From NCBI GenBank assembly GCA_037954665.1, contig JBBMOL010000098.1:2728001-2792000 (forward strand): a stretch of DNA of 64,000 bases. Direction: 5' to 3'. The stretch comes from Laguncularia racemosa. Lineage: Eukaryota > Streptophyta > Magnoliopsida > Myrtales > Combretaceae. The notes under the pieces are model-generated. The model saw only the letters and a list, made by a program, of their open reading frames with translations, had not been told where the DNA came from and did no database searches. Position numbers and translations under genes: made by a program. Below are positions 1 to 12,626 of this stretch, in pieces. Position 1 is the stretch's first letter. The number at the start of each line of letters is the position of its first letter.

Positions 1-480
1 AGCTTGGAGAATATGTGATTGATTGGGTAGAATGACACCAAGATTGCATCCCCCCAAAAGGAATATGGAACTAGAGTTGAAAACATGATAGAACATGTAA
101 CTTCTGACAGGTGACAATTCTTGCATTCAGCTATTTCATATTGTTGGGGGAAATAGTGCAAGATCAGAGAAATATTCACCTTTTCGTGCCGTATTCGTAT
201 TCAACAATAAGATTCAAGCCACCACCTGACTCTTTTTGTTTCTCCATTTCAGCCACCAAAGCCACTCAAGTCAGATGTACTTTCCATCTCTGAGTAGGCA
301 CTCTGAACCACTTCACTACAAATATCCTTGGTTGTCAAGTTGAACAGGTTGGCCATTTTTATGCATGAGACCATGGAATTTGTGAGCCAGTCAAACACCC
401 GAGTGGGTAGGTTCCACAGTTGATAGGAGATCTACATCTGGTTTTTTTTTTGGTAAGTATCTACATCTGGTTATTGTTCA
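1..480. other. Non-coding sequence left of the copia remnant
   Basis: No exon of the callose synthase and no retroelement domain could be recognised on either strand. It presumably belongs to the intron after exon 28, and the left part of the adjoining copia element may be hidden here in decayed form. A T-rich tract sits at 441-451, between two copies of a short motif reading atctacatctggt. Confidence 0.4.
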
Positions 481-504
481 TACGTTTTGGGAAATTTTGT
501 TACA

Positions 505-1105
505 TGGAGTAAGAAGCAAAATGTTGTATCAAGAAGTAAAATTTCGTGCTATGGCAAATGGAGTATGTGAACTATTATGATTGAAGATTCTTGAAGAACT
601 GAAAAAACCATTAAACATGCCTATGAAGCTATATTGTGACAATAAAGCTGCCTTAAGTATTGCTAATAATCCGGTACAACATGACTAAACCAAACATATT
701 GAGATTGATCAACACTTCATCAAAGAAAAGCTTGAAGCTGGAACTATATGCATGCCTTATCTACCATTGACAGAACAAGTGGCTAATATACCAACCAAGG
801 GATTGACCTGTCCTAGCTTTGAGAAGTTCAATAGTAAGTTGGGTATGATAAATATCTATGCTCCAACTTGAGGGAGAGCATTGAAAATGTGACTGGATTT
901 ATTTTGGATTGATCTTTTAGAATCTTTTCATTTATTTCAGATTTTAATGTAATTATTTCTGTCCTTAATTAGTTCCTAGTTTTAATTGCTAACCTAACAT
1001 GTATTTATTCCTTTCGTTAATGCTTGTAATCTAGCCTATAAAAAGCTATCCTCACGTATATTTGAAAGACAAGAGATAATAATCACATTCTTCTCCTAAA
1101 TACCA
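505..1105 (+). mobile_element. Ty1/copia remnant: RNase H end plus 3' LTR start
   Basis: Conceptual translation from about 505 to 870 shows the C-terminal RNase H block of a plant copia polyprotein: a WSKKQNVVSRS-like start, LYCDNKAALSIANNP with a catalytic aspartate, TKHIEIDQHFIKEKL, and a terminal FEKFNSKLGM motif. It is followed by a purine-rich ttgagggagag tract and a probable LTR beginning near 883, with a TATA-like tataaaaag at about 1038. There are in-frame stops (TGA near 580, TAA in the block before TKHIEI), so it is dead. It lies antisense to the callose synthase, in the intron left of exon 28. The LTR end near 1105 is approximate. Confidence 0.75.
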
Positions 1106-1835
1106 TTAGTCTTTATAAAAGTATATTATTAGTCACTAATAGATATACGTGCACGTATGGATAGTTTGAAGACAGAGACAACTAAAGATTTCTTATTAGA
1201 AGATATGAATCTTAAGTAAATACCCTACTAATATGACATCCAAACAAAATAAAAGGTGAACATAAATATGCAACTTCATGGCTAACAAATTCAAAAGATA
1301 ATATTTGAGACCAAATAACAGTCTATCCATCAGATTCCAACAATTTCTAATCAATGACTTTTGAGAGATATTTGTGGATAAAAATATATCTACTATGAGA
1401 CTGACTTCTCAAATCTTATCTTCCCCCATTGACAAGCGAATCAATCATGCTTTCTGAAAAGAGTGTGTGATGCGAGAATCTAACGTATGTTTTACAACCG
1501 TGATTTCTGAAACGCTTAGACCAAATAAATCAAAAGAAAGTGCCTCCCATTTTCCATATATTGAATTAAAAATCATTTCTTGAAGACAAATTAATTACTG
1601 GGAGATGGAAAAAAAAAAATCTGTGGAGAATGCAATCATTTAGTGTAGGGAAAAAAATCCATGGAGTACACAGCAATTTAGTGTAGGGCTTGATCTTTTA
1701 GAACAGACAGGTCAATGGGCCTGTAATACTATTTTCACAGACCAAACATTTTCAAAGGATGTTAAAACAGGAAAATTGTTATGAGTAGTTTGTCTGCAAG
1801 AACAAATCCAGAGGGTAATGAAAAGAGTGTCTTAC
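1106..1835. other. Intron left of exon 28, no recognised feature
   Basis: The splice donor of exon 28 (GTAAGA read on the minus strand) is at 1830-1835. No further coding exon is seen from here to base 1. The next expected residues of a callose synthase at this point are a VLTPYY-type motif, and it is not found on the minus strand. The rest of the gene therefore continues beyond the window. Confidence 0.5.
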
Positions 1836-3542
1836 GAGAAGGAAAGCATATTTCGAACTTTAGGTGCCACTGGCATGTCCATAAACAACGAATTAGAGAA
1901 GAAGGAAATGCGCCTTCTGGCTTCTAAATTGGATGGTACATCCATCGCAGATTCCTTTGTAGTGAGCAACAAATCAAGCCGATTAATCTGTCAATAGAAA
2001 GAAGAAACTAAGGTTTAGGCTGTCAGATTAGCTAAAGAAACAACCATCTCAAACAATATTGTATACCTTCTCCTTCCAAGCTTCCGTTGCCTCAACAGGA
2101 AACTTAATAGCCCCTTCTGAAGCAAACAGCTGATACTGCTGAGAATGGGTATCAAGATGTGGTATTCCCTCATGTGCAGATCCACCATGGATTGAATCTA
2201 CTATACTGCATGAAGAAAAGTACATGCAATAACGTCATAATGGGATTCAACCCATCAAGATGGTGATCCGATAGAGCATACATACCTTGATATCTGATCT
2301 TCCATCATATCGCGTGTAACAACTTCAAGCATGTCTTGAAAGAGAATCACAACTTGATCCCTATCTTCTGGCTTATTATCCAACTGAAAAGACCCAAAAC
2401 ATAAAGGCAAAACCATCATATAACTGAAAGTTAAATTGACGTGTTTAAATTGCATTTAGTCATTACCAGATATTTGATAAGCTTGACAAAATGATCATAG
2501 AGCTGTGGAAGAGCACTCATCCTATATTCAGTAGCTACATCACCTGCAGCAACGTGCTTATCCACTTCTTCAAAAATATATTCTATAACCCTGGATTACA
2601 CAGATAATAATCAAGAAGATCCATAAGAAAGGCTAAAAACAATTTTGCAGATACAGAATGATGGAGCAACTGAACTTACTCTGTTTCCTTCTCCCCCCCA
2701 ACCAAATACTTAATAATATTTCTAAACTGTGCATAGCACTCACGAACAGCACATTTCATGTAGTCGTCATTTTCAATCCTCTTCTTCAGCTCTGTATCTT
2801 TACCATTGCTGTCCTTAGCCATGTCCAGTGCTATGGGAATCTATAGAACAGTGTAGAAGAGGTATAAGGATAAATCCAAGTTGAAACATCAGATTACATA
2901 TAACTGAGACACACCTTGCTTGCAAGCAAAAAAGGAGGCCACTGAACTGTGCGTAGTTCTTGGTCAGCCCAATATGGAACCAGCAGCAAATTCATTTCCC
3001 TGTAACCAGGCATGTCTAATTAAGATTTTTTTTCTTTTTTTTTTTTTGGGGGGGTGTGGGGGTGGGGTGGGGAGGTGGTGATGGTGATGGTGTGTGGGAT
3101 TTGAGGAGAAGGGTGGAGGGGGTGGGTTGGGGGTGTTTAAATAAGTCTAATTAAAAACTTTTCTTCTGCTTCTGATCAAAAAGTTGAAGCAGAAGAAAAG
3201 TGACGGAAAAGTCTATAGCACCACAACAATTACCTATTACTTATGAGATCTTCTTCTCTGAAGCTACTAATAATTTTATTCCACAGCTGAGCGAATCTTG
3301 CAGACTCCTTCTCCTTGTTTGGTGGAAGCTATGATGACAAGCATAGAGAGATTAAGAAAGGAATGTCTCCAATAACATATAAGTTTTTTAATGAGTAAGG
3401 GGATGACCTCAGTATAATTTCGGGACAAGGTAGCCATCAATCCTTTTTTCTTCTGTTCAGGACTTTCTTGTGGAATCAAACAGGCATTAAAAGCACCAGG
3501 CAAGGATTGGAATCGGGATCTAAGCATTCCCAATGTTCGTAT
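1836..3542 (-). CDS. Callose synthase exons 21-28: start of the central cytosolic loop (residues 761-1089)
   Basis: Exons on the minus strand: 3408-3542, 3234-3328, 2915-2999, 2680-2840, 2467-2590, 2286-2383, 2067-2205 and 1836-1987. The peptide contains IRTLGMLRSRFQSLPGAFN, ISSFREEDLIS, LLLVPYWAD, WPPFLLASKIPIALDMAKD, VVILFQDMLEVVTRDMMED, LLLTTKESAMDVPSNLEAR and FFSNSLFMDMPVAPK. These are conserved in callose synthases just upstream of the catalytic region. At 3408 the donor follows YTE directly, and the next exon starts LPPNKEKESARFAQLWNK. The loop around residues 785-805 (IPQESPEQKKKG) is the usual variable region. The last intron donor is at 1835. Confidence 0.93.
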
Positions 3543-6500
3543 CTGTGAAAGGAAAACAATAGAAGGCAGGGGAGATGAGATAGTAACGCAAAGCCTCCCT
3601 CAGTGTGTGAAATGTCAACAAATGGAAGTTGTTGGAGAAAAGTCCATGTAAAATGAAAACCAATATATTCTCAAAGATAAGCAAACATATTTCTTTAAAA
3701 AGCTAACATGTCAGAGGCAGTACAAGACAGCATCAAAAACTTTCAAAGTGCTGCCAATCAATTGTACAATTCAAAGCAGCTGGATGCTCACATTATTTGT
3801 GAAGATTTCCTAGATAGATTAACATAGATGTACTAAATAGAATGGAGAAAAAGACAACACTGTACACAAAACAAAGTAAGAAGAGTCATTGAATCATCCC
3901 AGTATAAAAGGAATAGGAATGACAGTTCAGATCAACTGCACACAAGTTATAAACTACAATTTTCTGTAATCAATGCAGACCACAGAAAAATAAAGAATTC
4001 GGGGTATTTCATTATAAATTTCTTTTTTGCTGTAATAACTTAATAAGAAATTTAAATTAAAGGGGAAAAAATGTTCTCATTAATAGTGGGGCATGGCCTC
4101 AAAATTGACCAGCTTCCTTTGAGGCACGTGAACCATCCTACAAGATCCATGCACTATTAAAGATCATAATTCCAAAGTGTCCTTAATGGGTTTTTGACCC
4201 AAGACCTCATGCAATTTATCATGAGAGTGGCTTAGGCCTTATCCACTAAGCCAACCCCTTAGTTACAATAAAAAGAAATTTAGGATTCAAAATTCCATGA
4301 TATTTCAAATGTAAAATATTGTGGCAAGGATTAAGAAAATAAAAATGAAAGCTTGATTTCTCTAGACCTATGCAGGGAAAAACATCCTACTTACCTCTCC
4401 AAGCCGGCGAAATGCACCATAAATACCGCCAAATAGAGTTGAGAATATGGCATACCAAATTTGTGTATCCATAAAATAGACCTAAAAGGCCGCCTTATTA
4501 GAACAAAAGATGAAACAAAAATAAATTGACAACATAGCAGAGTGATAGATTGTACAAGTATAATGGGGGCCCAAAGAGCGATCACGACACCTATATTGTT
4601 CCTTGCTGCAAAGAGAGTGATGATAAATATATTGCTTCAAGAATGTAACTTAACAGTATTATATCCTCAAAATAATACCTTGAGGAAAGAACTCATGCCA
4701 TTGGAATCTAACAATCTGAACACTCATAACAGCCTTTGTCGGACCCACTAGAGGCTTTATCTGCAAGTGTTAATCATATCAGAACAGTAAAACCTACAAA
4801 AGAACAAGATAGACAAATGTGGAAACTTCTGATTAAAGTATTTCATGATGCCTTTATTATTAAGGTTAGTTATTTGTAGACATAAATTCTACAAAACAAA
4901 ATTGGATTTTACTAGTTCAAAATTTACACTGCTTAAACCCATAAATGTTGAAGCTTTCCAAGATGATTTTGATGACAACAAATCACTTTTGGGTCATTTA
5001 CCGATAAAGTTACTAAGCATGCAGATAATAAGCAAATCAGAACTAAGAAAAAACTAGAAAATGTTACGATCAGAAGTCCACAGAAACTATTCAGTAGTAA
5101 GGCAGAGTTGAAAGATGACTCAAAAAGAAAAAGTGTTCAGAAAACAAAAAAATTAGAAGAACAATGAAAGATTGTTCCAGATAAGAAAGTGAAGAAACCG
5201 AAAGCAAGATCAGAAGCACATGGATGTTTTTTTTTTTTTTGGATAATTCATAATTTATTAATTTAAAAGCGGTGTACATCCGTCAAAGACGGTTAGAGAT
5301 ACAAATACAACACTAAGCCCAAACTCATTGGTATTGATACAATGAAAGCACTACCAAACTACATCCTATAAACATAAGATTTGATTTGATTGGCTAAAAA
5401 AGAGATGCTAGAAGGACTACTTTTGAGTTGGACTTTATTGCGTGTTCTCCATATGCAATAGATTGCAACTGCAAGGCTTGCTCTCCATGTCTGATAAAGT
5501 TTGGTGGCTGATTGGGCTGTTGCTACTAGTACGTTTTTAGCGCCTTGCCAATCCCTACATGGAATAGGGCACTGGGCGAAGTCGCACACTTGCCGCCACA
5601 CTTGGGATGAGTAGCTGCAATTGAAGAAGAGGTGTGAGTGGTCTTCCACTCCCTATTGACATAGGAAGCATGTTGAGGATATAGCTATTCCCCATGCAAT
5701 CAGTTTATCAAGAGTGGAAAGTTTCCACAACCAGGCTAGCCATAATATGAAGGAATTTCTTGGTATGGTAGACTTGTTCCATATTACTTTGTACCAAGGG
5801 ATGGTTAGTCCTTCTGGTTTAAGGAAAAAGTATCCACTCTTGATGGTATACTCCCCTGATGTAGTGTGAATCCATCGTAGTTGATCGGGGATTGAGTCAT
5901 TTGACTGGATGTGAGCGAGGATGTGAATATCTAACCATGGCGGATTATCTGGTAGTTGCCATGTGTTATTATCCACAATGGAACATAACTTGACCATCAT
6001 CGGAATACCTGAGCTTCTTATTTGTCTTGAACTAAACAGACTATCTAGGGGACCCATGGCTAGCCAAAAGTCTGACCATATAGAAATGGATAGGCCATCT
6101 CCTAGTTGCCATTGAAAGCTGCCACGTACTAGGGGTCTTAACTTTAGGAGCTTCCTCCAGGTTCAGGAACATGTGGTTAGGGCTCATGACGACCAAAAGC
6201 CTTTGCCCTTCAATAATGTTGAAGGCACCCACTCAAGCCATAGGCTTCGAGCTCCACTTTTGCATAGATGCCAGATATGTTTGAGCTATAAAGCCTTGTT
6301 CCATAGATGGAGGTTAGGAATCCCTAGGCCACCACATTTGATTGGCTTGCAGACTTCCTCCCACCTGACTTTGGCTTTTGAAACTATGTGCGGGTTTCCA
6401 CTCCATAGGAAGTTCCTGAGAGGTTGTTCTACCTTAGCCATTATGTTCTTGGGTAGTAGAAAAACGGAACTCCAACAGACTTGCATGGAAAAGAGAACGG

Positions 6501-9500
6501 ATTTGACTAGTTGACCTGCGTAAGATAGGAACTTCGACGTCCACCAAGGCATCACAATCCTCCGTTTTGAGCTTAGTGGAGAGGAATGGGACTCCTAAGT
6601 ACCACACTAGGAATTTGCCTTCCTGGTATTGGGTGACCTGTAGAATATGAAGTTTGATCCTAGTGGGAACATTGGAGAAGAATATGGAACTTTTGGAGCT
6701 GTTAGCCACGAGGCCTAAGAGTGCTTAGAACTGCTAGAGGGCATCCTGATTAAGGATATGGACTCAACATTACCCTTTGCAAAGATTAGGAGATCATTTG
6801 CAAAGCAAAGATGGGTTAAGCGCTCGGGTTTGCACCTCCAGTGGGGGGAGAATGCAAGGTTGGAGATGAGCCTTCGAAGTAAGGTGGAGAGGACTTCCAT
6901 GCCTGCAACAAATAAGTATGAAGAGATTGGGTCACCCTGCCTTAGGCCCCGCTTGCTTGGAAAGTAACCTGCCAATTCCCCAATTATGTTGATAGAGAAC
7001 TTTGTTGGGGAAATGCATTGTTCTATGAGGGTACAGAAGTGAGGTGGAAATTGCATGGTCATGAGCACTTTGATTATGAAATCCCATCTTATAGAATCGT
7101 AAGCCTTCCGGAGGTCGACCTTAAGTGTGCAACAAGGCGCTCCTTTTTGTGTTTGGTAACCGGCCATCAATTCTTGGGCAATGAAGATGATATCAGTGAT
7201 TTTGCACTCTGGAATGAAGGCAGCTTGCTCTCTCCCAATTAAAGAAGGTAAGACCTTCTTAAGACGAGTGGCAAGTACTTTGGACACTGCTTTGTAGAGA
7301 ATGTTGCAGCATGCAATGGGTCTAAACTCTCCTAGATTGGTAGGGTTAGGGGTCTTGGGAACCAATGTGAGGATGGTAGAGTTTATCTCCTTAAGTAGGT
7401 GCCCTGAGTTAAGGAATTCTTTGATGGCAAAGGTGAGGTCTTGCCTTATTATCTCCCATGTATCCTTAAAGAAAAGAGTTGTATATCCATCCAGGCCAAG
7501 AGCTTTCTCATTTGCTTGTGAGAAGAAGCCCCATTCGATTTCCTCTTCCGAATATGGCGCCTGCAGTTCCTCTTTCTGCTGATCATTCAGTCTCCAAGTT
7601 ACCAAGTTGCGAATCTCGTCCGTGTTAATTGGAGGGTGTGTTTTGCCGTAGAGTTGTTGGAAATGGGTGACTGCTAGGTCCCTAACCTACTCTTCGCCTA
7701 CCACTTCACTGCCATCATCTCGGCTAATACGATAAAGGTTGCTTCTATTGTGATGGTTCCACATAGCTTTATGAAAGAAGGAAGTATTCTTGTCTCCAAG
7801 CTTTAGCCAGTTTAATCTTGACTTCTGCGGAAGAAGCATTCTTCGGCATTTCTCAATAAATAGTATTCCCCAAAGGCTGTTCTTTCGGCTTCCATTTGGG
7901 ACGTGTCGCTGGTCCCATAAATATTGGATTGTAGTTGGCGAAGGTTGTGCTTAGCTTCCTTTACTCGGTTAGACAAATGGGAGAACTTGCTGTGGTTAAG
8001 ATGTCTCAGTTCATCCTTGAGTAACCTGAGCTTGCTTACTACTTGGTACATCTTGGAACCGGCTATCTCCATGCCCTTGGAGACTTTGTCCTTGAAACCT
8101 GCATGATGGATCCAGAAATTGAAAATTTTGAATGGTATCTTCCTTACCCTCGGGGTGGGGTCTGTGTATGATGGTGAGTGATCGAAGAGGAGGGGGGGCA
8201 GGAACTTGGCATTGGCATTTGGAAATGTTTGCATCCAGAAGTGGTTGATCATGGCACAATCTAGCTTCCTCAATATGGGGTTATGTTCTTAACGATTTGT
8301 CCAAGTGAAGAAGTCGCCCATGTACCTTAGGTCCTCAAGCTCAATGTTGGTTAAAACATGTTTGGAAGTCTATCATCGCTAGTGTCATGCATCCTTGGCC
8401 TCCTTACTTCTCGAAGGGGTTTTGGGTTGTGTTGAAATCACCAAGTACCAGCCAAGGGAGGGTGGTTAAGGTTGGGGAAATTTCTTCTAAGCTTCTCCAT
8501 AAGAACTTCCTTTCACCATCATTGTTAGTGCCACAAATGAAGGTCACATGTAATCGGGAAGCGATGCTGCGATAGGTTGCTATGCAATGCGAAAGTTGGG
8601 CATTTTCCTTGACGATGTCGATGTCCCATACTCTCAGTTGCCATGCTATCCATATACACTCGAGTGCTGCTTGGTTGATGGCTACTTGCCATTGATGACC
8701 TAGTCGTTGCATTACCGTTGCTTCATTGGTGGTGTTAACTTTGGTTTCCAGTATCCCTATAAGGGATATCCTATGATTGTCACATTCCTTAATTTCTTCT
8801 GCTTTAAAAGGGTCATTTAGCCCTCTAACATTCCATGTTGCTATATTCATGAGTGTGACTAGGTGGAGCTGTTAGCACCTAGGTGAAGGTGCGGCGCCGC
8901 TTCCTTTGTTTCTTCTTACGCTTTCCAGAGGAGCTGGAGCCTTTGCTGCCTTTGGAGCTTCTTTTTGGGGTTTTGGACACTTGGTCAAGGAGCTTGGAGA
9001 GTGGGGTGTTGTCGTGTTCGTTGTCATCGCAGTCCCCTATGTTGCATGCTTCTGCTGGGGGTGGGTTGAGAGCTAGAGCGTTGCATAGAGGCTTGTCGTG
9101 GTTGGATAGTTCTTAGGTGTTCTGTGTGTTGATATGCATGCCATTCACTTCGAGGGTAGGGACTAGGGAAGGAATGCCTTGTGTTGCTTCGTCCTGCACC
9201 CAAGTTGGGATATCTTTTGGCTGGTCATGGGATGTTGCAGACGCGAGATAAGCTTTGGCCGGGTAGTGTTTGAGCCCCCTTAAAGCTCTCCGTTTAGGGA
9301 GGATTAACTGTGACCCTTCTCTGTTTGGCCTTGGTTGCATGGTTAGCCTACATCCATTGGTCCTCTGAAGGTTTGGAACAGCTCACTAGAGTATGTTGTG
9401 TTGGTTTGGTTATTGTTTGGCATGTATGGCCAAACACCTTGCATTTGTTGCACCAAGGAGGGATCCATTGGTAATCGACCTGGACAATGGCCAAGGATCC

Positions 9501-12500
9501 GTCAAGCCTTCTCCACTTCAATCTGATTAGCTCTCTTCTTCCATCTATCTCGACAAAGATGCGAGCTTGATTGGGACGTTGTCTGGTGGCTGTAAGGATG
9601 TCAGCCTTTATATGCGAACCCACTCCAATCGCTATGTGACTTATCCCCTCAGCACAAAGGAGCTCGCATGGGATGCGGCTAAATGTAGCCCATACTAGAA
9701 CATGGGTAGGTTAGGGCTTGTCTAACATCATTCCTCTCCTCCACCATTGAAGAATCAGATAGCGTTTGGAGAAATACCAAACCTTTTCTAGGATTGGAGT
9801 GATGCCCTTCTCCTTATCAAACTGGAAGTAATAGAAGACTTCCAGATTGGCTAGGACGCTTTGAAGACCGTATTTCTTCCACAACTTGAACACTATGGCA
9901 TGGACTAAGGTGAAATGTATTTTGCAGCCTATAAATAGCCTACTAGCATGGACTTCCAATAGGTCGCTCCTTCATCTTCAACTGTTTTTAGGATCCTAAC
10001 TTTGGGAATCCCAGTGGTAGTTGTCGGTGGGATGAAGCAGAGAGAGAAATCCGATGTTGCCAGGGAGGCTCTGTGGAGACACGCGTTGGCATATGATTTT
10101 GCCGGCGTGGGATGGGTTGGATTCTGGTTTTCCAGATATTTTGGCTGGCTGGTACGGAGAGTGCTAGTTTGCAGGTTCCAATGCGGTTTTGCCAAAATAG
10201 GAGGTGCTTTGGGTGTGGGGATTGGCAGATGGGACAAAGGGAAAGCTGGGTTTAGCGTGGGGGGTTGACAATGTCTCAGCTAGAAGGCCTGCTGCGTCAG
10301 GGGCACAAGGCTCCAAATTTCCACTTTTGGGTTGGTCAAAGCTGTCCTTTCCTAGAGGCTTAAAAGGTGACTTTGCTTTTTCCTTATTGGGTTGCCTAGG
10401 GAGTGTTGTTTTTGTGGAGAAATCAGGTGAGAGTTGTGGGGACAGGTGATCACCTATGGAACTCCAATGATCGAGGGGGGGGGTTGGGGGGGTGTTTCCA
10501 GTGTTACCGTTGGGGTGGTGGGGGTCTTCTACCAACATTTCCAGTGGTTATCAAGGCAGGTGGGTGTCTAGGGTTGCTGTAGTTCATAGAAAGGTGGTCC
10601 TTTAGGGGTCGGGAAGGGGAGGATTAGAGAGAGGTAGGAGAATTTTCTCTCTGTTTTGAATCTTTAAGTTTGGAAAGGTGTAAGCTACTACGAATCATGT
10701 GGATGTTCAAAAGCTAGTGAAGCTGAAGAAGCTGAAGAATTGATCAGAAGAAGATGCAAATTTAGAATCAGAATCAAGTTCAAAAGCTGAAACAAGATAA
10801 GAAGCCAAAGACAATTTAGAATTAAAAAAACTTAAAAGGAATGGAATAATTATTTTAAGACCCAGTATCGAAGATTTAATATATTAAATCCTGGCTCCTG
10901 GATGTAATTACAATTTAGAATCATGATGTTTTTTATTGCTACAATTTTAAACTAGTTTTCTGGGTATTGTAATTACATCCAGGAGCACCACTGTAATTGA
11001 GTCCAGCAGGCATATTCAAGTTTCCACGTTCCCTTCTTTGGAAAAGCATGCTACAACAATGTCAAATGAGCTTCTTCATACAATAAAATTTTACAATTTC
11101 GACATTATTTTCATCAACACTTTCATTCCCTTTTGATTTTTACATCACCAATAATGATAGGGACACATTCCAAAGCAGGCTTATCTATTGACATGAACCG
11201 TTCAATCCATCCTCCTGACTTATCATTGACCACTTGGAGAAATTGGAATTCACCATCATCTCTATAGGTTTCCATGGGGATAACGAAAGCAAGAATCACC
11301 CTTAGAGCCACTTCAGAATGGTCTGGCAAAAGGAAACTAATGATGAGGCCAACAAAAATGATAAGAAATTGGGATGACCTTAGTGGGAATGACAATTAAG
11401 GTATTAACCCAACCAAACCCCATAAAGATCCTATAAGGTATTTCCTTATAGAACTGAAGCCGGGTTAGGCTTCAGTGGTAATATCCCATAGAATTTGGGC
11501 TAGGTAATGGGCCTAGATTCTCAGTATTGACAAAGCCAAGGAAAAGGTATTTTAGAACTTGTTGACTGGAATAAAGTGGCACAAACACATTGGAATCTTT
11601 TGCTAAGATAATGAGGACCCTTTAGCCTATCTAGACACATTATGAAATTCTACAAGGCCATTTTTGGTTTTTATAGATGCCTACCAAGCCTCTAGGTGGA
11701 AAATACTACTTGCTAGACCCTTAGCTAGAAGACTTGAGCTGAGAGACTGATGATGGAAATAAGACACCATTGTGGTATGATGAGTGGCACCCAAAGGGCT
11801 CCCAGTTGATTAAATTTCAAGAGAGAGACATTTACAACTCAGTCTGGCCAAAGGAGACTCACCTTTTCTCCACCTTAAATGGCCAAGACTAGGAATGGCC
11901 TCTAAGAGATGTATGGGAAACTATTGAAAGGTAAATTCATTTCCAAAAGCAAACCAAAGAAATAGACTTGTTCAGAAGAAAAAACCAACAATAGAACTCT
12001 TCGTCAAAGAAGCATACGATGCTGTGCATGGCTAATGTCAACATGTCTATAGGCATGGCTTAGAGTGGCACAAGGATTTTATACCAAGACATGAATTAAT
12101 CTATGCTTGGAGATAAGGGTGGATGCAATTCGATTTAGTACGATTTATCTCTCAAACCAAACAAAACCATATATTACAATTCAGTTTTTTTTTCTTAAAT
12201 CGAATTTAACCATACAATTCGGTTAATAATATTTTCAAACAAAAAAAAAAAAGGATTCAATCCAATTCAATTCATGATTCAAACCATTTTTATACTTGTT
12301 ATTAATTTTTTTTCTATATACAAGTCAATTCAAGAAAAATTAAACTTAATATAAAAAAATTTAATTTAATACCACTTTTTCGATATTATTCATTATCTTC
12401 AATACTCATTTAATATATTTAAAAAGATTTTATCATCTTTTTAAAGGTAATTATGTTTTTTATATCAATTAATAAACAAAAAATATATAATAAAAAATAG

Positions 12501-12595
12501 TAAATTACTTGATAAAAATCAAATAAAAAAAAGAATCGAATAAACATAAAATCCTCTTTTTTAGTCATATATTCTTCAAATTTTTACCATTATTT

Positions 12596-12626
<31 letters not shown>

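Larger units (their letters stand above)
5230..10640 (-). mobile_element. Near full-length L1-type LINE (minus strand) in intron 17
   Basis: On the minus strand the order is ORF1 (gag-like with zinc knuckle), endonuclease, reverse transcriptase, zinc-binding RT C-terminal domain, short 3' UTR and a poly(A) (seen as a T-run at 5227-5240). This is the layout of plant L1-type non-LTR retrotransposons. Several frameshifts and stops break ORF2, so it is inactive. It lies in the same orientation as the callose synthase. The 5' end near 10640 is approximate, and I did not find a convincing target duplication. Confidence 0.88.
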
